From positions 744,001-808,000 of the forward strand of contig NC_064682.1 of the NCBI RefSeq assembly GCF_023278565.1: a stretch of 64,000 bases of DNA, in the 5' to 3' direction. Made by a program: the position numbers and the translations under genes. Of this stretch, positions 33,552 through 45,700 are shown piece by piece (within the stretch, counting starts at the first letter, position 1; each line of letters opens with the position of its first letter). Source of the stretch: Colletotrichum lupini (taxonomy: Eukaryota > Ascomycota > Sordariomycetes > Glomerellales > Glomerellaceae). The notes under the pieces were generated by a model that worked only from the letters and a program-made list of their open reading frames with translations, was not told where the DNA came from and did no database searches.

Positions 33552-35903
33552 TTAGCCGTATCCCATTGACATATCGAAAGCACTTGACTCTCCAAAGGCA
33601 ACATCGCCATCGTCCCAAAGAAGACTCAGCATCAAGTCTTCCCCGCCAGATGCGGTTGGGTCAAAAAACAAAAGGTCTTGCCGATCACCTAAGTCTGCAA
33701 TAGCATCACCTGCTCTTTCAGATCGTTCTGGAATTCTGCCATGCTCGATGCTTTCGCGTAGCTGCGACGTCTCTCCCTGTCTATGAGTCTCAGGACTCTC
33801 CGCTAAATTGAATGATAAAAGTCTTTCAACGTATGGGGCACCCGCATGGTGTTGCTCGACCGGCGAATTGGTCTTGAAGGAGTCGATGGCTTGTGAAAAA
33901 CTTGTGAGAAGCCGGTGATATTGTGCTGCTTGGGGACTCAAATGACCCAGAAAGTCCAGAACACGTAGCGCGCTATGGAAAGACTTTCCACGGTTTTGGG
34001 GAACGTCAGGGGCGAGTAGTGAGAAGCCAAGGACAAGACCGGCGGCAAATAACCAAGCCCTGAACCAAACATTAGTAACACGCATATTTGGACAAGATCA
34101 AAAGGGCTTACTTCAGTATACACATGTTGCCCATGATTGTGCGCGAGTCCAGAGCGTCAGCACACATCTCGGCCATGAACACAGCAGCATCCACACAGGC
34201 ATCAGATAGTTCAGCAACACTCTTCTCATCTTCTCCCCCTCCTTCATCATCGTGGTCGTCCATGAGTGACGTGTCTTTGTTGATTCGCGGCATGATATGG
34301 TGGATTAAAAACTCGCGAGTTGTCAGGATAATGCCAAAGTAGTAGGTACATGCGACGTGGATATTTCCAATAGCTATCTCTCGGTTTTGAGAATGATGAG
34401 AGTGGGCGGTTCCTCTCTTTGGACGTTGGCGCAAAGCTGTTGGCAGGTCCTTACTCCAATGTCTAATTTCATCGAGGAATTGTTGTGCTCTGATCATGCC
34501 CAACTCAGATTCTTCGGTTAGAGTGTCGACGATCCTGTTCAGAATTGTGGCAAATGTGCATGCCGCGTCTACTGACAGATTTCGATGTCGGTTCTCATGA
34601 AGCTTTACGCTTCTTCTCAGTCGGCAAGGTGCTACACTTGTTGGTCTTCCGAGGATTGAGCTACACACAACGTCAAAAAGTCGTATGCTCTTATCGACCC
34701 GAGACCTTGGTGGTACGTCAGCTTCTAATTTGATTCTTTGTATGGATGAAAGGGAAGTTGAGAGACATGAAGGGAATAATATCGTACCTCAGACTTCGCT
34801 CGCTCTCCGAAAGAGACTGAAACTGCTCTGCCATGTGCAAGCCCATAACCGACGCCGCCTTTGTGGCAACCCCAAGGTACATAAACGCAGAGTTGCGACG
34901 ACAAGCGCCAAACATATAGAAGGCCATTAACACAAAGCCGCGAGCGGTGTTCAGTGTGGGATCGCTCAACATTCCTTCGAACGACAGCTTGCGTGCTTCT
35001 GAGAAGTAACGAAAAGCTTTGGGTGCATCTCCTATCTGACCACGACATTGGGCACCAATCGCAACCATCATGTAGAGGCACAGAAGCCTCCCTGAATTGA
35101 AAGTAGAGTTGGACCTTTGAGACTCCGTACACGGTTCCTGGGCCAGAATGATAAGTTCTTCGATATTTGATTCATCGAACAAATCAAGGAGTCCACTAGA
35201 CTGCGGCTTCGTCAACTCCGCACTCAGTTAAACAAGTCATGAGAGCTTCGACTCACGGCGTCAAGGTAGCGTTGAACCAGGGTTTTTCTCTCAGCGTTTT
35301 CAATGTCATCTGAGAAGTCATCGGTCTGCTGCACAGGAACTTGTGCCTCGAACATGCGGTGACATCCCTGACTAATCGTGAACCCTGGACCAAGGATACG
35401 CAAGCTTCCTCGCAGGTATTGTAAGAACGCAATGGCTGACGCATTTCCGACGAATACTTTGGATTTCGAACTGTTAGCTCAGTGTGGAACGCCTTAGGAC
35501 GCCTCAATATCGTTGCTGAAGCGGCGCTCGATATGAAAATCGTACCTTTTTCTCCACTACAGGTGTACATCATCACCGGGCGCGGACCAGGCGGCGTGAC
35601 CGTCTTGCCGGACGTTGACGAGGCTGCGGTCTCGTTCTCATCTTGCAAAGATGATTCTTGCCGTTGAAAGAGTAAAGGGGACACCTGATCACGCTGCCGA
35701 GTCCCTGAAGCGGCCGAAGATTGATTCGGCGGTGCGCGACGAGCCCTGACATGTTGAGAATAGGTGCAGGACGAGCCTACTCCGCGTTTGACGCATGGTC
35801 GACATGGCTGGGCTGCGTCGCATCGCTTCTTGGTCGCTCGGCACGCCGTGCAGGCCCTGGTGGACCTTTTTCGGTCTTCGGGGCGTACCGGCGGCCGGGG
35901 CAT
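33552..35903 (-). CDS. Zn2Cys6 transcription factor with fungal regulatory domain
   Basis: Five exons (35903-35546, 35456-35257, 35215-34788, 34705-34112, 34059-33552) code about 695 residues; introns are 89, 41, 82 and 52 bp. Residues 18-46 form a binuclear zinc cluster, C-x2-C-x6-C-x5-C-x2-C-x8-C, preceded by basic residues. From about residue 130 the sequence matches the fungal-specific transcription-factor middle-homology domain: VGNASAIAFLQYLRG, the helical stretch LCLYMMVAIGAQCRG, FVLMAFYMFGACRRNSAFMYLGVATKAASVMGLH and SSILGRPT. The C-terminus is acidic and aromatic, as in activation domains. It binds DNA in the nucleus, expected at CGG triplets. It is divergent from the hydrolase-like gene at 36592 and may control it. 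The 41-bp intron is unusually short but joins in frame. The start at 35903 sits just before the zinc cluster; an in-frame ATG at 36005 exists. Confidence 0.88.
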
Positions 35904-36591
35904 GGCGTGGAGTTTGTGTAGTGCGGTGCCTTGTATACAGCGGCCGAAAGTTGCGGGTCTACCGAAGAGGCGGCACTGAATACAGGTTGCGGGCCGACGA
36001 TGCAAGGTGCAATTGCCGCCAATTCACATCAGATGGACATGGAGCGATTTCACCGGGTTGTAAATCAGCATGTTTCGATCATGCTACGAAAGGTCGCACT
36101 GCTTCTCAAACCCACGAGGCCCCGTCATTGAGTAAGCAGATAAGCAACGTAAACATCATTGGAGTTGAGATAGGCTTATCAAGGTAATTCCCCAGATTGT
36201 CAATTACAATCAGCGGCCAATTGGTAGGGCAAAGTGAGACCCCATGAATGTGAGCGGTGCTCGGCCCGCACACTTATCGTTGAGCAACACGTAAGTCCGT
36301 AGGTCCGTAAGTCCGAGATCTACTTGTGTACGGAAGTTCCGCCTCCACTAACCAATCGAATGCTCTATCTAGTCAGCAGTTAGAATAGAAACTCGGAATA
36401 CTGTCATGATATGAGCACTAGCTTATAATGACTCGGCCGGAGCTCATCCCGTGCCGTGTGGTGCACTTAGTATGAGTTGCTATCTTAATGTAAAGTGTCT
36501 CATGTTATAAGTTCTCAAACTTTCCCAGTCCACCGAAAGTGCCCCAAACTTGAAATCACGCCGATAAAGAAGAGTATACCGCGACGCCACT
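35904..36591. promoter_or_regulatory. Shared divergent promoter region
   Basis: 688 bp between the start codons of the Zn2Cys6 regulator (minus) and the hydrolase/NTF2-like gene (plus). It includes three tandem 8-bp units at 36291-36314 and a palindromic CGGCCG at 36434-36439, the sort of inverted CGG site such regulators can bind. Binding is inferred only. Confidence 0.5.
36291..36314. repeat. Three tandem 8-bp units
   Basis: GTAAGTCC, GTAGGTCC, GTAAGTCC in direct succession inside the divergent promoter. Confidence 0.8.
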
Positions 36592-38037
36592 ATGTACGCA
36601 GACATCAGCAAACCCCCAGCTCCCCTTCCCCAGTCCGAATTGCAGACGATTGGAAGCGGTATTTCAACACTGTCACCTCTTTCTCGCCGAGGGGTTGGGC
36701 CAGGACTCATTCTTCTTGTCCCTTCAGTCGACAATGCGCTAGCAATTGAGGAAGGCGCCCCCGCACTGCCCCTGAAATGGGCTGAGGAGGGGTACACGGT
36801 CATTGCCATTCAGCCAACAGCGTTCGAGAGCGGTGCACGCGAGACTCTAGATCTTGCCATCCAAACATTCCGCAACAGTGATAAATGCGACCCAAAAAAC
36901 GTGGCAGGTCTTGTTGGTAAGTTGCAGTCTCCGTTACGGATTTTGGACATCGCTAAGTGAGATGCACCAGCATACGAGCCAGAAATGTGGAATACAGTTG
37001 CGCCGATTCTATCTGAATTCCCAGAGATCGTGAGTACCGTGGTGTACGCAGATAGCTCAGAGAGGTCTTCGATCTCTAGTAGCATTTCACCCTCAGTCTA
37101 TCACTTTGCTGGAAAATCCGAAGGGCAGCCCTTGCGGTCAAAGGGTCGAACAGAATACTTTTACCCAGCAGCCAAATCCTTCAAATTCGCGACACCGTTC
37201 CAGCCGCACTTCGACTACAACATGGATATGCTCTCATACACTCGCAACCTGACTTTGCTGAAAGGCGAAATGAAAAGCCCTATTTTCGACTTGGAGGCTA
37301 TCTGGGACGAGCATACTTGGTACGAGTTCGCCGATAGATCTGTGGAGCACACAATGAGCACAATGGTGCAGGAACCATATGTCAATCACATCCCAACGGT
37401 AAGGGAAAAGCCGATCGTGCAAAACGAAACAAAAGAACACACTTTCTAACGTTTACTTATTCAGTTGACCGGTGGCGTTGGTCGCGGCAAGCTTACTGAC
37501 TTTTATCGTCACAATTTCATCTTCAATAATTCAGCGGACACGGAATTGGAGCTTATTAGTCGGACCATTGGCATCGATCGTGTAGTCGATGAATTCATTT
37601 TCAAGTTCACACACGACCAGGAGCTTGACTGGCTGTAAGTATAAGCACTTTCGGTACTTGATGTAAGGACGTGCACTGACAAAGTGACTAGCTTGCCAGG
37701 CGTTCCGCCAACCAACAAGTACGCGGAAATCCCGTTTGCTGCGGTTGTCAACATCCGAGGTGATCGCCTGTATCACGAGCATATAAGCTGGGATCAAGGT
37801 ACAGCCTTGGCTCAATTGGGCCTCCTTCCGGAGTACCTCCCTTTTCCAGGGGGTAATCTCCAGTACAAGGTTCCCGTTGCAGGCGTGGAGACAGCCATGA
37901 AGTTGAGAGCACGAAATTCTGTTCCGTCAAACGAGATGTTCAAGTTCACAACTCGCCCCGCAAACAGCGAAGGAGTGAATCCAGAGAAAGTGGTTCCGGC
38001 TGTAGCCGAAAACGGTGTGGCAACAGTTGCAAATTAA
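36592..38037 (+). CDS. Dienelactone-hydrolase-like / NTF2-like (SnoaL-type) fusion protein
   Basis: Four exons (36592-36916, 36971-37398, 37465-37634, 37692-38037) with introns of 54, 66 and 57 bp code 422 residues. The N-half resembles an alpha/beta-hydrolase of the dienelactone-hydrolase group: GPGLILLVPS, LKWAEEGYTVIAIQP, YHFAGKSEGQ and the late TEYFYPAAKSFKFATP segment. The C-half is an NTF2/SnoaL-like barrel: EPYVNHIPTLTGGVG, LTDFYRHNFIF, DEFIFKFTHDQELDWLLPGVPPTNKY, VVNIRGDRLYHEHISWDQ. This two-part architecture is, from memory, shared with bacterial and fungal proteins annotated as carboxymethylenebutenolidase or NTF2-family. The Cys nucleophile elbow expected after the central strand (GxCxG) is not seen; the place reads AGLVAYEP. 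It may thus be non-hydrolytic, with function in the barrel. Cytosolic, as no signal peptide is seen. Confidence 0.8.
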
Positions 38038-38283
38038 CGGAGGATGATGCTTGTTGTAGGATTGGTCCAATGAGGTATTACCATTATGTGTAGTTGAAGT
38101 TTTATGGGCTTAATACCATACCCGATGTACCGTAATCCTCATGTTGAATACCTGCCTGCGACGCGAGACCAAGGTATACATGCTCATCTGTTGTTTGGGG
38201 TATCTAAATATGTGATAGGCTCACCCTTCTACCTTTTTGATCCATTGCCTTATACCGTAGACAGAGAAACGCGGTGACCACAT

Positions 38284-39300
38284 CTACGAAGGCTGGCAGT
38301 TCTTCATCCACAGCCCTTGAAAGCACGTATTTGATTCTCCTGCTTGTGCTTTAGGCTTGACGAAACCACAAGCCCGGCATTCCATTTTGCAATTCTTCCG
38401 CAACTTCAACAAGCAAGTATTCCTCCAAAGTCCCTTTCTCTCAACACGTGCCTGTTGAACTGCGGCAGAATGGCATGCAAGCTCTGGATTAGAAGCTCTA
38501 GCATCTTTGACGAGTTGGATGATTTTCTCGATAAGTTCGTCGTATTCGTCATGCGATATCTTTGTGGTGAACTCTCTCTGGCGCACAGCTGCAACCAGGT
38601 ATTGTACAAAGCGAATAAATTCGGGCCCCTGTTTAACAGTTCCTTGCGGGATGAGATTACCGTCAATGAGTTTCCTCCAGGTGAGATCCCAAGATCTGTC
38701 AAAAACGGATTCGTCGTCTCTTTTGCGGCGCTCCTTTTCCCACTCGGCTTTGCTCCATACCCCGCATGGCTTATTGCTGGGCACTGGAAGACTAAGGTCT
38801 TTGATGATACTGTCGGCCAAGTCGCTATATTTCAAGCGGAATTTGATCATGGAAGCAATGTCCATGCCGTCAGTTGAGGCCTTTTCCGACTCGATTGTGT
38901 CAAGGAGGGAGTCCTGAATGTAAGCGCCATGTCCGCTATACCAGTCTCCAGGCCAGAGTTCAACAAAAAGTCTGGACATTTCTACGACTCTTTCGCGGCA
39001 TGAAGAGCATGTTGTCAAGGTCTGTTCGTCCTCGCGGCCGTTGAATGTGCAAGTGAAATGCAAGTGCACTTGGTCGCATTCAACTTCGACAAGTTCGTTC
39101 AGTCTCGCCACCGCCTCGTAGTATTCTGACACTAGCATCGTATCGTCACTAGACAAATCGATGAGGGAAAAGGCTTCGAGCATCATCTTGTATCTTCTTG
39201 GTGTGGTTTCTGTGTGAAGGAAGCTGACGTGTTCTGAATCTGATGGGCTTTCTCGAACCAAAGTTTGTACTACTTGGGGAGGTATGCAGACTTGGTACAT
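38284..39300 (-). CDS. Hypothetical protein, 338 residues
   Basis: Single open frame with natural composition. No known domain is recognised. It has a helical, charged middle (SKAEWEKERRKRDDESVFDRSWDLTWRKLIDG is split over residues about 190-220), a CSSCRERV motif near residue 97, and a Cys-containing end with ECRACGFVKPK, so two CxxC pairs might bind a metal. No signal peptide or membrane segment. It is convergent with the fusion gene at 36592 (246 bp apart). Confidence 0.65.
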   Translation of the reverse strand: MYQVCIPPQVVQTLVRESPSDSEHVSFLHTETTPRRYKMMLEAFSLIDLSSDDTMLVSEYYEAVARLNELVEVECDQVHLHFTCTFNGREDEQTLTTCSSCRERVVEMSRLFVELWPGDWYSGHGAYIQDSLLDTIESEKASTDGMDIASMIKFRLKYSDLADSIIKDLSLPVPSNKPCGVWSKAEWEKERRKRDDESVFDRSWDLTWRKLIDGNLIPQGTVKQGPEFIRFVQYLVAAVRQREFTTKISHDEYDELIEKIIQLVKDARASNPELACHSAAVQQARVERKGLWRNTCLLKLRKNCKMECRACGFVKPKAQAGESNTCFQGLWMKNCQPS

Positions 39301-39905
39301 ATATGTGCCTTAGCTACTGAGCTTTCTCCGAAACTTGGCTCCCTTCTGGAGACCTTGACTTTGAGGCTACATCAACTTCTGCGGCCTAGGCCGTTGAGAC
39401 TTTTGCTTAAATAATCAAATTGAGTCTGTCCTGGATTTGTGGAACCATGAACACCCTTTTGACAGCGCTTGTGAACCTGTTTTTGATGCCATCCACTTTT
39501 GGATATAATGGTACCATGGATTGTTTGGTTTCTGCCGGAGTGACAATATTGCGTACTTATCTAATGCCATCTTTGGCGCAACGCCACTCCATCAGGGTTT
39601 CGTAGTTATCAGGGTCTAACGTCGCTTTCGTGAAGAGGACCTATCGGCTTCATGATACCCCAACGGCCGCGATAGCTTCTCCCCTACACTGGCGCGTGGT
39701 GATATCTGCCCCTCCCCCTCCCTCCACCGCATAATTGAATCCTGAATCTCTCCAATCTTCTCGCTTTCAAGTCATTGTTTCGAAAACTTCTTCAAACTCC
39801 CTTCGGGTTTCAATTGCAGATGTTTGGGACTTTTACTACCAATACGGCGATTTACCTCTCGTGTGTCTTATACCGGCGATCGAAGCGATCATATACATCT
39901 GTAGC
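39301..39905. other. Head-to-head spacer
   Basis: Between two divergent unknown genes. The frame upstream of 39906 is open to 39735 but that part has no natural look, so the ATG at 39906 is preferred. Confidence 0.45.
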
Positions 39906-40994
39906 ATGCCGACCTATTACGAAACTTCAGAGGAGCTACGCCCAGAGCTCGAGGCAATCCGGGACTCGATTGATGAAGCGCTGCGAGCATTTCAACCATC
40001 TTTCTCTCGCGCCAAAACCGCCGAAACCCTACGGACAGATGCAGCAAGAATCAAAACGAGCCTCGAAGAACTGCAAAGTCTTTGGAACGGTCGAGAAATG
40101 AACCAATATTGGATTGCAATATGGACCTTGGTCAAGAAGATCATCACCAAAAAGATAATTCTATCTGAGGAAAATGCCGAAAGAGCTTTGAATGAAATCA
40201 CGGCAAGTACACCCCTCCGACCCCTTCCACACCTGAACTACCTGATCTCTACTCACCACAAGTTATGCTGAGGAATCCGTGGTTCTTCCAAAACATCCAT
40301 GTCAAGGAGTACTTAGCTAACGCTGGTGTTCAAGCGTAAATATACACATCCTTACTCCAGACACAAGTTAGCATATGGCCTCAGTTCGAAGATCATGAAG
40401 AAGATCTCAAACGCATTGGTAGATTCCTGGGAGAATCCCGAGGATTTAACACATGTTGAGTTTTTCTACATACTCACCTGGATTTCCAATACCATTGGCA
40501 AGGAAAAGTCAGCATGGTTTACGATCGAAGATGTCGAATGGTCCAACATGGTCACTTGCAGCTACATGGACATCAGAGAATATATTGCTCGACAACCTTT
40601 CAGTCTTCCTACTGCCATTACCCCTATGGATCGGCTAGCCCTATACTATATCGTTCCCGAGTCAAAAGATATCCTCCAACAAATCATCCCAAAACTAGTT
40701 GGTTTCATGGACCATGATACTTTCAAACAAGAAGATGTGGCTCGCGAGATCTACGATTTGGGTTTTCTTCCGGCGCCTATCTCCGCAAAGGACGTACCAG
40801 AAGCGGCCAGGCGCCGAGCCAAGATGACTGATCCGTATTTGAAGAAGGTTGTAGGATCAGCGATGATTCGGGGTTTGCTTCGAAGATGGATTGAAGCTGA
40901 CCCCGATCCGGTCAGTATTCTTAAGCTGACCCAGGTCCGGGTGGAAGATCTTTGCATCACGCTAGAAGATGAAGTTCTCTCATTAATGGACTAA
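39906..40994 (+). CDS. Hypothetical helical protein, two exons with a GC-AG intron
   Basis: Exon 1 (39906-40202) and exon 2 (40335-40994) join in phase 0 to 318 residues. The 132-bp intron appears to use a GC donor (GGCAAGT), a strong GCTAAC branch point and a CAAG acceptor 11 bases on. The product begins MPTYYETSEELRPELEAIRD, is largely alpha-helical and charged, and ends CITLEDEVLSLMD. No membrane segment, signal peptide or recognised family. A longer form starting at 39735 is possible. The open stretch at 40263-40337 in another frame is treated as intron. Confidence 0.6.
40203..40334 (+). other. Probable GC-AG intron
   Basis: Donor GCAAGT in place of GTAAGT; branch GCTAAC at 40317-40322; acceptor AG at 40333-40334. 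Confidence 0.55.
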
Positions 40995-41357
40995 GTAACA
41001 TGTAAGAGAATCCAACGCTGCGTGTGGCTGGAAGCTGGACGCTCAGCTGTGACGGGCTCGAATAACTATTATTGTGTAAAAGTTGGGAAAGTTCACAGGC
41101 GAACAGCAGAAGAACAGTCCACAAAACTACGGACACAATCTTCGCGAGGGCAAAGGGGTTATACGGCTCAAATAGAAGCAGCTGAAAGCCTAGTGAGGCT
41201 TCGCTGTTATCTGGAGCCTTTCACAACCGATGACCGTCAGGCTGGCCGCAGATAGCGCTGGGTCGAGTTGCTTCCCCAGTCAATAAGGCAACGATAGAAA
41301 CGCATCAAGTACCCCTGATGGGTTAGTAATAGCGGTGATATGCTCATCATAAGTTTA
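40995..41357. other. Tail-to-tail spacer
   Basis: Untranslated sequence between convergent genes; nothing recognised. Confidence 0.45.
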
Positions 41358-42717
41358 TTATACCATGCGGTTCATACGATCCATCTGGTCCATCTCGTAG
41401 CTCCCATTATGCCCTTCAACATCGCTCCTCGTATCATACTGCACAACGATCTCGTTTGTCCTGACGATCTTGCCAAACCCGGGTTCCGACTCGACCCCAA
41501 GTATGCTTTTATCGCTCCGATCATCGGCGAGCTTGTCCCATTTCCTCCTAATAGAACCCTTTCGTGTTGTCGAAGTTGTTACAGTTACTGTGTTGGTACG
41601 CGTGAGGCCTCCGCCGAATCGCGACCCATTGGTACGGGTGGCTGAGTTGCCGTAGTACTTGCGAGCAGTACTTGCAACGTCGCGGATGAGGACACGGAGA
41701 ACAGGTATGGAGGCCGCCATGATCGTTACACCTGATTCCACGGTTCCCCAAATGACGAGGTCGCTACCGTCATCTTCAAGAGAAAGTCAGTCTAGTCTCT
41801 TGTATCGACGCCTCTCGGTACCTTGTTGCTTACATGTAAAGTCTCCGGAAAGCAGAGTAGGAATCGTCGTGCACTTGACAATCGAGGTCCCGCCAGCGCT
41901 AGTTGCCAAGTTAGATGAAGCAGTTTAACACACCCCAAAGGACTAGGCCTACAATAGTCCCATACTCATGGCAATGCCGACACCAATCTTCTCTTTCATC
42001 TTCATTTGAAGTCCCCATATTAACTTCCATGGGAGCATGGCGAGCAGTATGTCCATCAGAGCAGAATATCCTGTCAGGTGTTAGAAAAAGAATTTGTTTG
42101 AGCAACTGTTGTCAAGCCATACCTGCAGCAAATACCCCGTAGTAAGCTGCTACCTTGGGACTCCAGCACTTTCCTGGTGTTTGGGGAAGCCAGTACTTTT
42201 CGATCGGGGTACACTGCACCCAAGCAGCCATAGCGTTGAGGCCCATGAGGACGTTCATCGATATAATCGCACCCCATATCAAGTTTCTTGTCCAACCTTT
42301 CTCCTCGATTCGGAGTAAAGTCATCGCGAAGGATGTTTTGCTCCACACCGCCGATGTAATCGATATCGTACTGATGACATTGCCGTTCAAGCCGATCTGA
42401 GGGAAGTTTACTGGATTGATTTGGTACACATGTTTGCCGAAGCCGAGGGACACGTTCCACGTTGTTAATGCTGATGCAATCATCAAGGTGACCTAACACA
42501 ATATTGTCGTCAGTAAGAGGGTCCTGACATATGGCGTAGAGACTGAACGAACCCAAGATGCTATGAGAACATGGTCGTCCCACCAGAGTCCACTGCGTTT
42601 CTTAAATTTGCAGTATAACCGTAGGCACAGAAAGAATAGCGACGCTCCAACCTGAGACCAGATAACCGCGTTGATCGTCTGGCCATAGTCCTCCGGCCGA
42701 CCCATTTGACCGGCCAA
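41358..42717 (-). CDS. Rhodopsin-family integral membrane protein (fungal, SAT4/PTH11-like)
   Basis: Five exons (42717-42553, 42492-42123, 42070-41953, 41898-41834, 41773-41358); introns of 60, 52, 54 and 60 bp; product 377 residues. It carries the fungal rhodopsin-type domain with about seven membrane segments: INAVIWSQVGASLFFLCLRLYC near the start, LWWDDHVLIASWVTLMIASAL, the conserved loop AAWVQCTPIEKYWLPQTPGKCWSP, a helix ALMDILLAMLPWKLIWGLQM and ISMNVLMGLNAM. A hydrophilic tail follows, with a Met-rich end (DQMDRMNRMV). The plasma membrane is the likely site. These proteins are often receptor-like in plant-associated fungi; the ligand is unknown. The first intron uses a GTTCGT donor. A relative lies at 51154-52513. 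Confidence 0.85.
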
Positions 42718-45700
42718 AAGGGGTTACTTGCTTCGCCCAAGCGATGTTCGGATGTCGAAGAAGGCTCAAGACACAGACCAGCCGTTGCGCGTTTGATGAC
42801 GTCGAGAAAAGGCAAAAAGAATATCAAAGAGCAGCCGCGCAACTCGCGGCGGGTATCACAAACTAAAGAGGCACAAGAAAGAAGCTGAGAAAGGAAAGGA
42901 CATAAAACGCGCATCCACTCGGAGTGTGGGGGATGACAACTGAGATATGACATCGCAACGCGTCCTCTCCACCCTCTCAGCCTAGTTCATTACCTACAGA
43001 TAGCCAATGCACCCGGCACTACGGGGAAAGGGCTGGGCTCCCTGCGAGTATGCAGGTGCCGACGATCGACTTGTAAGGATGAGACGATGATCACGCAAAG
43101 GTGTTGGCGCGCTGTAGGGTTCTCCCTAGTTTCAGATGGTGAACCCGGGGCAGATTGATGGCCTTCTAGAAGAATGGAAGAAGATCTCGTCGTTGCGTCC
43201 AGTCTCGACAGCGCTGTTTGTGTCAGGAAAGCGGAGCCATCTAGCTGGGAGTGACAGATTCCGGACTACCACCATCGAACAATCGTAGCGTGGCATCATA
43301 TCATTGTGCCCGTGTCCGCGTTGTGGGGGGATGAACGAGCCAAGCAAGAGCAATGACTCGAAGTCAAACTGATCTTGGCTGGGTTTTGAGCTCATGCTTT
43401 GCTGACAATTTGCCGCTTCACCGTATGCTGGGTAATTTCTGCGACTTGTCAGAGAGATTGCAAATACGATTCCTTCTGTCTCGTGATTCTTGACTGTGCC
43501 CGTTGAGATCGAAGAACATTATTCAGTGATGTGAGGTTGAGTTCGCCATGGGTCAAGGGGGCCCAGATTGAACAGCTCGCGCTCGGTTTTGAGCAGCCTG
43601 CACCTCGCGTCTCTGTTAAACTAACATTGCAAGGATCGATGAGTCGATAACCCTGCCTTAGCGTCGAAGTCAAAAAACTAAATTGCTTAGGTCGCATTCC
43701 GGTTCAGCTGGGAAAACAAGCGAGAATTGGAGATGTATTAGACGAGATGGCACGGCCAACGCCTATCCGCAGGAACGCTGCACAGGAGGAATCTCATCAA
43801 CGGCTTTGTTTGCCGGCACGGCAATTCGCGACAATTCCAAACACGAGCGGAGAGAGAAAATCTGCCGTCCGTCTCGTCCCTCTGGTTTTCTGACAGAATT
43901 CTCTCTGCCCTCATCCTACCTTCTTCAACGGGCAGTTCAAGATCTGTGCAAGGATGTGGCCCGAGTCAGGTAGGTAAGAAAGCGGCAAATCATCCGCGGC
44001 CCCGAGTCCGGGTCAGCTGGCAGGGCGCATGGCGGATGTCGTCTCAGATTGTCAATGCAGACAGGGGAAAACTCTGCTCATTGGGAGGCTCAGCAAATCG
44101 CCAAGGCGATGCACAACTGGGCTAATCGTGAGGTAGGGCTGGGCGTTGAACATGGTTCCCGGCTGATGCGTTTCGCCTGATGTATTTCGTCACCGAATCT
44201 ATTTCAGGGTAAACGGGTGGGTTCCAGTTCTTCGGTATGGCCGTTCATCTAAGTACAGGCAACTTGCTTGTGTGCTCGCATTTGATTTCGCATTCCGTTC
44301 CTGTGTCGTGAGTGACACTTACTGATTTAGGAGCGCTGGCCTAAACCATATTGCCATTAGACTCGGCGAAATCACTGCCAGAGAGAATAGTACCGCATAC
44401 TGCAATCGGACTTCAACTACAGACACGTTCCAATAAGGCAACAAGTAACGTAGGTGAACATGAGCGTTAGATGTTGAAGGCTATCTACTAATGCATGTCA
44501 CTGGCTTATCCCATGTGGGTACCGTTAACTTCCAAGTTGCGCATCTAGAGAAGTAATTGTGGAAAGACTTCAAAGCAGTATCTTGACAGTGGAGTATCAA
44601 CTAGACTTATGCGAGGAGGCAATGGCTGAAACAGCTCGCGGTTTCCATCGTTTCTTCACGCAGGTACGCTAGTTCGTAGTATCACTATCAACTTGGGTTC
44701 CGGTGTTGGGTTTGTGACTTCCCTTGGTCTGGATATGGGCAAGCATCCCGTGTTGAGCCATTCAGCTCTTATCGAGCATCGGTCGCTTTTGCAGCAAACA
44801 TGATGGACTTAGCAGACTGAACATGGCATATTCACTCTCCATTCGTCTCCTTGTTGAATCGAGCATTTCTCATCCACCGAAACTCAAAGACAACAATAAT
44901 ACGAGATCATCTGTCACACCTTAAACCTTGACCATTGTTGTATTGAACACCCAAGACATACTCAAAGCACTCTCTTCAGTTCGATTACAAACCAACACTA
45001 CTGTCAAGCAATTCGGAGATGCGGACACTCTGGCGTCTTGGCGACATCGAAATCTCTGGAATCAAATTCTTGCTCGTCAACTTGGTAGGTTTTGAGCTAC
45101 TCCCGCGCATTTTATTTGCATACAACATGTAAATTGAGAGACAACTTGAAAGCGCCAATACATAAGAATCAAACCCCCTTCGTCTCCTTGCACGCATAGA
45201 CAGGCTTACGACATGAAGACCTTTGCAAAACGCTGTCGACATAGAGTTGATGGGCGTACTGTTTAAAGCTCTAGATGGAATCCGATTAGCTAAGAAACCC
45301 CGAGCCCCCTTGGTATTCCACTTTGAGATTCGAGTATATGAGATTAACGAGAAGATGATAGTGCCAAAACTCTATTGTAGGTCCAACATGGCACTTATGA
45401 ATGGACAATGCCGAGGTTTGGCAGAGATATTCGATTACCTTGGCAGCGTTTCCCTTCTAATTGCCTCACTTCAGCCCTTACGATTGCCTGCAACCATTCC
45501 TGTTGACCTCATAAACACTTTTCGTAGATTTACAGGCTCTCGATAGAAGTCATTAGTATGGAATTTGTATAGTTCGTGCAATAGATTTGGATGGAAGAAA
45601 GGGTTCCGTGAGCATTGTGTAAAAACGTCCTGCTTGCATGTAATAGCTGCGGTGCTCGTTACTAGTTCTAAAACTAATACGCTTCACCGGACCTCACCTA

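Noticed and set aside
45223..45546. 107-codon plus frame as a gene
   Set aside because: No domain, no supporting splice signals and no conserved features visible.
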